From NCBI GenBank assembly GCA_021793875.1, contig JAJYRX010000026.1:1-11774 (forward strand): a stretch of DNA of 11,774 bases. The letters are read 5' to 3'. The notes beneath the pieces are model-generated. The model was not told the origin of the DNA and did not search any database. It saw only the letters and a program-made list of their open reading frames with translations. The position numbers and the translations under genes were made by a program. The stretch is from Pseudomonadota bacterium (lineage in GTDB: Bacteria > Pseudomonadota > Gammaproteobacteria > Burkholderiales > Burkholderiaceae_B). Positions 1-6,382 of this stretch are shown piece after piece; the first letter of the stretch is position 1; each line of letters begins with the position of its first letter.

Positions 1-9
1 TTCCGATCT
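1..9. other. Sequencing adapter remnant (left edge)
   Basis: The first nine bases, TTCCGATCT, are identical to the 3' end of the standard Illumina TruSeq adapter. The opposite edge of the window carries the complementary adapter start, which makes chance unlikely. These bases should not be treated as genome sequence. They happen to be in frame with purA and would add three false residues (F-R-S). Confidence 0.85.
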
Positions 10-423
10 GTGGGCAAAGAATTTGGTTCAGTAACAGGTAGGCCCCGCCGTTGTGGCTGGTTCGATGCAGCGGCTTTAAAGCGTTCGGTGTCTATAAACG
101 GCGTAACCGGATTGTGTGTTACTAAACTAGATGTTCTTGATGGGCTAGAAAAAATTAAGATAGGGGTGGGTTACCGCTATAAAGGAAAATTTTTAGACGT
201 ACTACCATACGGTGCACAAGCCGCTGCTGAAGCTGAGCCAGTTCTGGAAGAAATGGCAGGTTGGGCTGAGTCAACCGTAGGTGTTACCGAATACGATAAG
301 CTTCCGGTTAATGCTCGTCGCTACCTTGAGCGTATATCTGAGCTATGCGAAATCCCTATAGACATGGTTTCAACAGGTCCTGACCGATTGGAAACTATAG
401 TTTTGCAGCATCCATTGGGCTAG
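10..423 (+). CDS. purA: Adenylosuccinate synthetase, C-terminal part (5' end cut by contig edge)
   Basis: This is the last 137 residues of PurA, which joins IMP and aspartate using GTP to make adenylosuccinate, the first committed step to AMP in the cytoplasm. Family signatures are visible: the IMP/aspartate loop TGRPRRCGWFD near the left edge, the TKLDVLDG segment whose Lys and Asp recognise the guanine of GTP, and STGPDR near the C terminus. The full family length is about 430 residues, so roughly two thirds is missing to the left. The GTG at 10 is not a real start; it is simply the first genomic codon after the adapter bases. The gene ends with TAG, 14 bases before the next ATG, so the phosphoribosyltransferase is probably co-transcribed. 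In Burkholderiales purA usually follows hisZ and hfl genes; that would be expected just outside the window (inference). Confidence 0.95.
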   Translation: MGKEFGSVTGRPRRCGWFDAAALKRSVSINGVTGLCVTKLDVLDGLEKIKIGVGYRYKGKFLDVLPYGAQAAAEAEPVLEEMAGWAESTVGVTEYDKLPVNARRYLERISELCEIPIDMVSTGPDRLETIVLQHPLG

Positions 424-437
424 GTGGAGTTTCTGCA

Positions 438-983
438 ATGGGTAACATTCCACCAAGCACCGATAAAGATCTCTGGGTAAGCTGGGATCAATACCACGGT
501 CTTATAGAGCAACTCGCTTTGCAGGTTTATGAGTCAGGTTGGAAGTTTGAAAAAATAGTTTGCTTGGCTCGAGGTGGGGTCAGAGTAGGAGATATTCTAT
601 CCCGCATATATGACGTACCTCTTGGCGTTTTAGCCACAAGTAGTTACCGTGAAGCAGCAGGTACACAGCAAGGTGTACTAGATATTGCTCAGTTCATAAC
701 AATAACCAAGGGTACATTGGAAGGCCCTGTTTTAATGATTGACGATATGGTCGATACCGGTAATACCTTCATAAAGGTCAGAGAGCACCTAATGAAGCAG
801 TTCCCGGGTATCACTGAGCTTCGTACCGGGGTAATATGGTGGAAAGGTCACTCTAAGGCCACTCCCGATTATTACGTGCAGAAGCTACCAACCAACCCAT
901 GGATTCACCAACCATTTGAAGATTACGATAGTCTAAGGCCTCATCAATTAGAAGCTTGGATGCGTAAAGGTAAGCCATCTTAG
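438..983 (+). CDS. Purine-type phosphoribosyltransferase
   Basis: A 181-residue type I phosphoribosyltransferase. The diagnostic PRPP-binding motif is at residues 101-110 (I-D-D-M-V-D-T-G-N-T), preceded by the N-terminal ARGGVRVGD loop typical of hypoxanthine/xanthine-guanine enzymes. It would transfer phosphoribose from PRPP to a purine base, making a nucleotide in salvage; the exact base cannot be read from the sequence. The ATG at 438 is supported by a GGTGGAG ribosome binding site just upstream (about 424-429). The position directly behind purA matches a common betaproteobacterial arrangement and fits a shared role in purine nucleotide supply. No signal peptide or membrane segment is seen, so it is cytoplasmic. 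The gene ends in TAG. Alternative identities are an Hpt- or Gpt-like enzyme; the class is certain, the substrate is not. Confidence 0.9.
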   Translation: MGNIPPSTDKDLWVSWDQYHGLIEQLALQVYESGWKFEKIVCLARGGVRVGDILSRIYDVPLGVLATSSYREAAGTQQGVLDIAQFITITKGTLEGPVLMIDDMVDTGNTFIKVREHLMKQFPGITELRTGVIWWKGHSKATPDYYVQKLPTNPWIHQPFEDYDSLRPHQLEAWMRKGKPS

Positions 984-990
984 TTTAAGC

Positions 991-1021
991 TTGCCTTTTA
1001 CTTGGATACTAGTGTTATAAT
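991..1021 (+). promoter_or_regulatory. Predicted sigma-70 promoter of the rpsU-dnaG-rpoD operon
   Basis: A perfect -10 hexamer TATAAT (1016-1021) is preceded by TGT (1013-1015), making an extended -10 element. A weak -35 candidate TTGCCT lies at 991-996 with a long 19-base spacer, so the extended -10 probably carries the promoter. Predicted transcription starts near 1028, about 43 bases before the rpsU ATG. This is the only convincing promoter in the gap between the phosphoribosyltransferase and rpsU. Confidence 0.6.
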
Positions 1022-1070
1022 GGTTGGCTAACAAATTTTTTAACTTAATATTTTTTAAAGCTTTTAGTAC

Positions 1071-1283
1071 ATGCCTATAGTTCGTATAAAAGAAAACGAG
1101 CCGTTTGAAGCTGCGCTTCGTCGCTTTAAACGCACCGTTGAAAAAACCGGTTTACTAACTGAACTGCGTTCACGCGAGTTCTACGAGAAGCCAACAGCTG
1201 AGCGCAAGCGTAAACATGCAGCTGCTGTGAAGCGTCACTATAAGCGTTTGCGTAGCCAGCAGTTACCTCCCCGTTTGTACTAA
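1071..1283 (+). CDS. rpsU: 30S ribosomal protein S21
   Basis: A 70-residue, very basic protein matching bS21. It begins MPIVRIKENEPFEAALRRFKR, then has the conserved REFYEKP segment, an Arg/Lys-rich helix and a short RLY C-terminal end. S21 binds the 30S platform close to the anti-Shine-Dalgarno end of 16S rRNA and helps initiation. It is the first gene of the macromolecular synthesis operon, and the next gene starts on the base after its stop codon. The leader (about 1031-1070) is strongly A/T-rich and has no clear Shine-Dalgarno sequence, which is noteworthy for the gene whose product works at that very site. Both isoleucine codons are ATA, unusual in a highly expressed gene. Confidence 0.97.
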   Translation: MPIVRIKENEPFEAALRRFKRTVEKTGLLTELRSREFYEKPTAERKRKHAAAVKRHYKRLRSQQLPPRLY

Positions 1284-3146
1284 TTGATACCAGAATCCTT
1301 TATTCAGGATCTACTCGCCCGTACATCTATCGAAGATGTGGTAGGGCGTTATGTGCAGTTACGTAAGGGCGGGGCTAATCTGTTAGGGCTTTGCCCCTTT
1401 CATAATGAAAAAACACCATCATTTACGGTAAGTCCTGCCAAGCAGTTTTACCACTGTTTTGGCTGCGGCGCTCATGGTAGCGCCATAACTTTCCTAATGA
1501 ATCATACTGGTGCCAGTTTCCCTGATGCAGTACGTTCTCTTGCTTCTGAAGCTGGCATGCAGGTGCCGGAAAGGCCTTTAACTGCCAAACAAAGAGAACA
1601 AGAAAAACGGGCCCGTGCGGAGAGGTCTAGACATCAGTCTTCCTTAAATGCCGCTCAGCAGTTTTACATAGAACAATTAAAGCTTCACAAGCCTGCAATT
1701 GAGTATTTAAAGAGCCGTGGGCTAACTGGAATAACTGCTGCACGGTTTGGCTTGGGTTGGTCTGGTTCTGGCAGACGATCTTTATCTGCAATACTTCCTG
1801 ACTATGAATCTACAGTTGCCATTGAAACTGGTCTTGTAATTGAAGCAGAAGATGGGACTAGATACGATAGATTCCGCAATCGTATTATGTTTCCCATAAG
1901 GAATAATCGTGGAAATATAGTAGGTTTTGGTGGCCGTCTCATAAATGATGGGGAACCAAAGTATCTTAATTCACCCGAGACCCCAGTCTTTTCTAAAGGA
2001 CGAGAGCTATATGGGTTGTGGGAGGCTCGTAAGGCTATTAGAGATGAGCGTTGCGTCCTTGTGGTAGAAGGCTATATGGATGTTGTTGCGTTAGCGCAGC
2101 ATGGTCTTGGTAACGCCGTGGCAACTCTTGGAACGGCTACAACTCCGGCTCACATAGAGAAACTAATTCGAGCCAGTGATCGCATAATATTCTGTTTCGA
2201 CGGTGATAACGCTGGTCGAAAAGCAGCTTGGAGAGCGCTTGAAACATCCTTGCCCCTATTAAGAGATGAAACTGCATTTAGGTTCCTATTTCTAGATGAT
2301 GGTGATGATCCTGATTCTTATATACATAGATATGGCATAAATGCTTTTCGTGATCTCATAGATAGTTCCATGCCGTTATCTGGTTTCATGCTTGATCACT
2401 TATCCGGTAAGCATGAACTAACCGAACCAGAGGGTAGAGCTTCATGTACAAATGAAGCTATACCTCTGTTAAATCAAATTCCTGAATCTAGTATCAAGTT
2501 GCAAATTGAACAAGAGTTTGCGCGTACTGTCCGCCTAACGCACGATGAGCTAAAAAGTATGCTTATTACTGCAGCTGACAAAATGCCACAAGTGGGTTCC
2601 GATAAATTTGACAGAGTAGCTGTTAAACAGCAAACTATTGCCATACCTGATCAGCCTAAAAGTAGGCAGCCCATAGCGAGAGCATCAGGTTCCAGGCGTC
2701 AAAAGCAGTTAAGGTCCGTAACTCCAATTGCACGGCGACTCGTTAGGCTGCTTTTAGCTCATCCTAAGTTGGTCAAAGGTATTGGCTCCATGGAGCTTGA
2801 AATTCTTGAGAATCATCCCCAGCTGATACTTGTAAGGGAATTAGTTACACTAATAAATTCAAGCGGAGCTCATCATACAGGTGCGCTTCTGGAAGCTTCC
2901 GAGCCAGATTCCGATCTTTCGGTACTTATTGCTTCGCTTGCTACTGATCTTTTAGTAGAAGACTTGCCTGATCCTGATTTAGAATGGCGTGACGCCTTGG
3001 TGCGCATAGAAACTGATGCCATTAGAGCCGAACAGTCGGCATTGATAAAAACAGGTCTTCTCGATGATGCGTCCAAAAAGCGCTATCAAGAGCTAAACCG
3101 GCAGCTCATGTTGTTAAATAATGCCGGTTCACGTGAAAAACAGTAA
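1284..3146 (+). CDS. dnaG: DNA primase
   Basis: A 620-residue DnaG, which makes RNA primers for Okazaki fragments at the replication fork. The N-terminal CHC2 zinc finger is complete (C37, H40, C58, C61). The catalytic Toprim core follows, with the acidic residues E262 (in VVEGYMD) and D306/D308 (FDGDNAG). The C-terminal part, from about residue 480, is the helical DnaB-binding region. Length is normal for the family. The start is TTG at 1284, immediately after the rpsU stop (TAATTG). The family-typical N terminus (IPESFIQDLL) fixes this start, and the next in-frame ATG would remove the zinc finger. There is no Shine-Dalgarno sequence before it, so translation probably depends on ribosomes finishing rpsU. 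The yqeY gene that often sits between rpsU and dnaG in related bacteria is absent here. Confidence 0.97.
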   Translation: MIPESFIQDLLARTSIEDVVGRYVQLRKGGANLLGLCPFHNEKTPSFTVSPAKQFYHCFGCGAHGSAITFLMNHTGASFPDAVRSLASEAGMQVPERPLTAKQREQEKRARAERSRHQSSLNAAQQFYIEQLKLHKPAIEYLKSRGLTGITAARFGLGWSGSGRRSLSAILPDYESTVAIETGLVIEAEDGTRYDRFRNRIMFPIRNNRGNIVGFGGRLINDGEPKYLNSPETPVFSKGRELYGLWEARKAIRDERCVLVVEGYMDVVALAQHGLGNAVATLGTATTPAHIEKLIRASDRIIFCFDGDNAGRKAAWRALETSLPLLRDETAFRFLFLDDGDDPDSYIHRYGINAFRDLIDSSMPLSGFMLDHLSGKHELTEPEGRASCTNEAIPLLNQIPESSIKLQIEQEFARTVRLTHDELKSMLITAADKMPQVGSDKFDRVAVKQQTIAIPDQPKSRQPIARASGSRRQKQLRSVTPIARRLVRLLLAHPKLVKGIGSMELEILENHPQLILVRELVTLINSSGAHHTGALLEASEPDSDLSVLIASLATDLLVEDLPDPDLEWRDALVRIETDAIRAEQSALIKTGLLDDASKKRYQELNRQLMLLNNAGSREKQ

Positions 3147-3168
3147 AATAGGTGGTTTCCCACCTGTT
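3147..3168 (+). promoter_or_regulatory. Intergenic hairpin between dnaG and rpoD
   Basis: AGGTGG (3150-3155) and CCACCT (3160-3165) form a perfect 6-bp stem with a TTTC tetraloop, extendable by three more pairs (3147-3149 with 3166-3168, one U-G). It begins right after the dnaG stop codon. No T-run follows, so it is not a standard intrinsic terminator. In the E. coli operon the dnaG-rpoD junction is an RNA processing site that lets the two messages decay at different rates; this hairpin could play a similar part (inference). A weaker ACAAC/GTTGT pairing lies at 3170-3190. Confidence 0.45.
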
Positions 3169-3207
3169 AACAACTCTGCACATTTGTTGTGACTACGGAA
3201 CGTTAAT

Positions 3208-5544
3208 ATGACCCAAGACTCTGGTAAAACCACTGTAGCAAGTAAGAAAACAGCTGTTAAAAAAACTGCCACTAAATCTGCAACAGTAAAAAAAGTAGCA
3301 GCAAAAAAAGCTGTAGCAAAAAAGGTAGCGGCGAAAAAGGCGGTGGCTGATAACCTTGACACTAATGTTGTTGAATCAACCGAAGAAGTAGTAGAAAAGA
3401 AAGCTGCTAAAAAAGCAGTAGCCAAAAAGGCAGCTAAAAAAACAACAGCCAAAAAGGCAACTAAAAAAGCAGCAGCCAAAAAGGCAGCTAAAAAAGCAAC
3501 ATCTAAAACTTCTGCAGTTAAAAAAGCAGCTAAGAAGGCTGCTAAGAAAGCTGCGGCTAAGAAAGCTGCAGGCAGGGGAAGAGGGCGCCGTAGTGCCGAG
3601 ATCACCTTTGACGATGTGGAAGAAAGTGATGAGTACATCCCTGATCTTAAGCCTTTGCCAAAAAAAGGTGCTAAGCGAGCACGCGCTGAAAAAGAAGCGT
3701 CATCACGTAAGCACCTAACTCCCGAAGAGCAGGAAGCGAGGCGTAATCGCCTGAAAGTTCTTATACGTATGGGTAAAGATCGTGGTTATCTTACCTACGG
3801 TGAAATTAACGACCAATTATCCGACGATCTTACAGACGCGGAAGCCATTGATGGGATAATCAGCACGTTTAGCGATATGGGTATAGCTGTATACGATCAG
3901 GCGCCCGATGCTGAAACATTGCTAATGAGTGATAACCCCGCCTTGGTAAGTAGTGATGATGATGTAGATGACGAGGCAGACGCTGCCCTTACTACTGTAG
4001 ATTCAGATTTTGGTCGTACAACAGATCCAGTGCGCATGTACATGCGTGAAATGGGCACTGTAGAGCTACTAACACGCGAAGGTGAAATAGAAATTGCCAA
4101 GCGTATAGAAGATGGCCTAAAGCATATGGTTATGGCCATCTCGGCATGCCCAACTACAGTTCATGAAATTCTTCAGCATATTGACAGAGTACGTGCCGGA
4201 GATATGGAAATAAATGAAGTTGTAGACGGGCTAGTTGACGAAGAAGGTGAAGATTACGCTGGTGCAGGAGTTTCTCTAGACGACGAAGAGGACGATGGAC
4301 CTGCTGGTGCCATGACTAGTCGCCAAATTGAGCATCTGCGCACTAAAGCGCTCAAGAAGTTCGACATAATATCCGATTCGTTCGAAAAAATGCGTGTAGC
4401 TTTCGAGACCGAAGGATACAAAGCTCCTGATTACGTTAAAGCCAAAGAAATCATTTTAAATGAGCTTATGGGCATACGATTTACTGCCAAAATGGTAGAA
4501 AAGCTAGCAGATAGTATGCGCGAGCAGGTTGCTGAGGTGAGGCGTTTGGAGCGTGCCGCGTTAAGGGTATGTGTAGATCGCGCTGGTATGCCTCGTAGTC
4601 ACTTCATAAAACAGTTCCCTGGTAATGAAACTAATCTTGAGTGGGCTGTTAAAGAAGTAGAATCTGGTGCACCATATGCGGAAACGTTAGAACGTTATAT
4701 ACCTGATATACAGGAAATACAGCAGCAGTTTATTGACTTACAAAGACGTGTAATACTGCCCTTGAAAGATCTGAAAGCTGTTAATAAACGTATGGCAACC
4801 GGTGAGGCTAGGGCACGTAAAGCCAAGCGTGAAATGACTGAGGCTAACTTAAGGCTTGTTATTTCAATTGCTAAAAAATATACAAACCGAGGCCTGCAGT
4901 TCCTTGATTTAATCCAGGAAGGTAATATTGGATTAATGAAAGCTGTAGATAAGTTTGAGTATAGACGTGGGTATAAGTTCTCTACCTATGCTACCTGGTG
5001 GATACGTCAGGCTATAACCAGATCTATCGCTGACCAGGCGCGTACAATCCGTATACCGGTTCATATGATAGAAACAATCAACAAAATGAACCGTATAAAT
5101 CGTCAAATCCTGCAGGAAACTGGTGCAGAGCCTGATCCAGCCACGTTGGCGGTGAAAATGGATATGCCCGAAGACAAGGTAAGAAAAATCCTGAAAATAG
5201 CAAAAGAGCCTATTTCCATGGAGACCCCTATTGGGGATGACGACGACTCTCACTTGGGCGACTTCATTGAGGATACAGGTACAGTATCTCCTTCCGATTT
5301 TGCACTTCACGGGTCTATGCGCGATGTTGTTAAGGAAGTCTTAGACTCCCTTACACCTAGGGAAGCTAAGGTGCTACGCATGCGTTTTGGTATTGAGATG
5401 AGTACCGACCAAACATTGGAAGAGGTTGGTAAACAGTTTGATGTAACCCGTGAAAGAATACGTCAAATAGAAGCGAAAGCTTTGCGCAAACTGCGCCATC
5501 CAAGCAGGGCTGATAAGCTTAAAAGCTTCTTGGAGAGTCAGTGA
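3208..5544 (+). CDS. rpoD: Primary sigma factor RpoD (sigma-70) with Lys/Ala-rich N-terminal extension
   Basis: A 778-residue housekeeping sigma factor that directs RNA polymerase to most promoters. Order of parts: a Lys/Ala-rich tail (about residues 7-121), an Arg/Gly patch GRGRGRR, region 1.1 (about 170-235), acidic spacer, region 1.2 (TDPVRMYMREMG, from 272), a non-conserved acidic insert, region 2 from about 543 (TEANLRLVISIAKKY, then the -10 recognition helix containing STYATWWIRQAITR), region 3, and region 4 at the C terminus with the -35 helix-turn-helix (TLEEVGKQFDVTRERIRQIE). E. coli RpoD is 613 residues; the difference is mostly the basic tail. The tail resembles the C-terminal domain of eukaryotic histone H1 and bacterial H1-like proteins and may bind DNA (inference). 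The ATG at 3208 has a modest CGGAA site upstream. The stop overlaps the start of pxpA by four bases. Confidence 0.97.
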   Translation: MTQDSGKTTVASKKTAVKKTATKSATVKKVAAKKAVAKKVAAKKAVADNLDTNVVESTEEVVEKKAAKKAVAKKAAKKTTAKKATKKAAAKKAAKKATSKTSAVKKAAKKAAKKAAAKKAAGRGRGRRSAEITFDDVEESDEYIPDLKPLPKKGAKRARAEKEASSRKHLTPEEQEARRNRLKVLIRMGKDRGYLTYGEINDQLSDDLTDAEAIDGIISTFSDMGIAVYDQAPDAETLLMSDNPALVSSDDDVDDEADAALTTVDSDFGRTTDPVRMYMREMGTVELLTREGEIEIAKRIEDGLKHMVMAISACPTTVHEILQHIDRVRAGDMEINEVVDGLVDEEGEDYAGAGVSLDDEEDDGPAGAMTSRQIEHLRTKALKKFDIISDSFEKMRVAFETEGYKAPDYVKAKEIILNELMGIRFTAKMVEKLADSMREQVAEVRRLERAALRVCVDRAGMPRSHFIKQFPGNETNLEWAVKEVESGAPYAETLERYIPDIQEIQQQFIDLQRRVILPLKDLKAVNKRMATGEARARKAKREMTEANLRLVISIAKKYTNRGLQFLDLIQEGNIGLMKAVDKFEYRRGYKFSTYATWWIRQAITRSIADQARTIRIPVHMIETINKMNRINRQILQETGAEPDPATLAVKMDMPEDKVRKILKIAKEPISMETPIGDDDDSHLGDFIEDTGTVSPSDFALHGSMRDVVKEVLDSLTPREAKVLRMRFGIEMSTDQTLEEVGKQFDVTRERIRQIEAKALRKLRHPSRADKLKSFLESQ
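3421..3501 (+). repeat. 27-base in-frame tandem repeat inside rpoD
   Basis: Three adjacent units begin at 3421, 3448 and 3475. The first 21 bases of units one and three are identical, and unit two differs from them by one base; the last six bases of each unit vary. Each unit encodes nine residues of the form A-K-K-A-x-K-K-x-x. Similar but less regular Lys/Ala codon repeats occur on both sides (about 3229-3345 and 3520-3570). Gain or loss of a unit would keep the reading frame, so the sigma factor tail could vary in length without inactivating the gene. Confidence 0.85.
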
Positions 5545-6305
5545 CACTGCATGTAGATATTAACTGTGACATGGGCGAGAGTTTTGGCCCATGGGTAATG
5601 GGCAATGATTTAGCCGTCTTGCCCTTTATTTCCTCAGCAAATATTGCATGTGGCTTTCACGCCGGTGATCCATCAGTAATGCGTCAAACCGTGCAACAGG
5701 CGATTATGCATGGGGTTGCAATAGGTGCTCATCCAGGGCTGCCCGACCTACAAGGGTTCGGGCGACGACATATGACGTTATCGCCACAGGAAATCTACGA
5801 TATTATAATCGTGCAAGTTGGCGCTCTTATGGCAGTCGCCCAAAGTCAAAACGCTAAAGTGTGTCATGTAAAACCGCATGGCGCGCTTTACAACATGGCC
5901 TCATCTGATCAAAACTTTGCAAAAGCAATATGTACTGCGGTTAAAGATATTAATGCAGATTTAGTTTTGTTCGCATTATCAGGTAGTACGCTTGCTAAGG
6001 TGGGTGAAAGCAGCGGCCTTAAGGTAGCGCACGAAGTATTCGCAGACCGAACCTATCAATCAAATGGCCAGCTTACAGCTCGTTCCCACCCAAGAGCACT
6101 AATAACTGACATAGAAACATCTATAAATCAGGCTTTAAGCATGATAGATAGGGGAGTAGTTACTGCTCTAGATGGTAGTAAGGTAAGTGTAAAAGCTGAC
6201 ACTATTTGCTTACATGGAGATCAGCCTCAGGCGGCAGAATTTGCTGCTAAGCTTATACAAGTATTTAAAGACAAAGGTATAAAGGTGTCGGCACCTGTAA
6301 GTTAA
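5541..6305 (+). CDS. pxpA: 5-oxoprolinase subunit A (LamB/YcsF family)
   Basis: A 254-residue LamB/YcsF protein. With PxpB and PxpC, the family converts 5-oxoproline (pyroglutamate) to glutamate using ATP, clearing a product of spontaneous glutamine cyclisation. The family motifs are all present in order: DINCDMGESFG near the N terminus, SANIACGFHAGDP, GAHPGLPD-GFGRR, KPHGALYN, EVFADRTY and CLHGDQP. Start is GTG at 5541, which shares GTGA with the rpoD stop; a GGAG site (5532-5535) lies within the end of rpoD. The start is supported by the family's conserved N terminus beginning only a few residues upstream of DINCDMG. No pxpB or pxpC gene is in the window, so the partners must be elsewhere or absent. 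Translation is probably coupled to rpoD. Confidence 0.95.
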   Translation: MTLHVDINCDMGESFGPWVMGNDLAVLPFISSANIACGFHAGDPSVMRQTVQQAIMHGVAIGAHPGLPDLQGFGRRHMTLSPQEIYDIIIVQVGALMAVAQSQNAKVCHVKPHGALYNMASSDQNFAKAICTAVKDINADLVLFALSGSTLAKVGESSGLKVAHEVFADRTYQSNGQLTARSHPRALITDIETSINQALSMIDRGVVTALDGSKVSVKADTICLHGDQPQAAEFAAKLIQVFKDKGIKVSAPVS

Positions 6306-6315
6306 TATTACTAGT

Positions 6316-6359
6316 TTGTTCTAGCACAAAGAAGCAGGCTATTAAACATTGTTCAATGT
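6316..6359 (+). promoter_or_regulatory. Possible nirV promoter with adjacent inverted repeat
   Basis: TTGTTC (6316-6321) and TATTAA (6340-6345), 18 bases apart, make a plausible weak sigma-70 promoter in the 77-base gap before nirV. Immediately after the -10 is a perfect inverted repeat, ACATTG-TT-CAATGT (6346-6359), where a bound repressor would overlap the transcription start. Its half-sites do not have FNR/NnrR spacing. Both elements are called by eye and remain tentative. Confidence 0.3.
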
Positions 6360-6382
6360 AGGTAGTAACCCGGAGTTGAGCA

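Noticed and set aside
3208..3580. A separate H1-like gene fused by missing stop or assembly error to rpoD
   Set aside because: The frame is continuous with region 1.1, there is one start with a ribosome binding site and no internal one, and basic N-terminal extensions are known on betaproteobacterial RpoD.
3129..3638. Minus-strand reading frame rich in A-F-L repeats opposite the start of rpoD
   Set aside because: It is the antisense of the Lys/Ala codon repeats; the hydrophobic look comes from complementing AAA/AAG and GCN codons, and RpoD on the plus strand is certain.
4933..5310. 125-residue minus-strand frame opposite rpoD region 2
   Set aside because: It lies inside the most conserved part of rpoD and has no ribosome binding site or recognisable domain.
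6310..6325. CTAG-TTTGTT-CTAG as a terminator after pxpA
   Set aside because: The stem is only four AT/GC-mixed pairs and no T-run follows.
6346..6359. ACATTG-TT-CAATGT as an FNR/NnrR box before nirV
   Set aside because: The TTG and CAA halves are only two bases apart instead of eight, so it cannot be a standard Fnr-family site; kept only as an unassigned inverted repeat.
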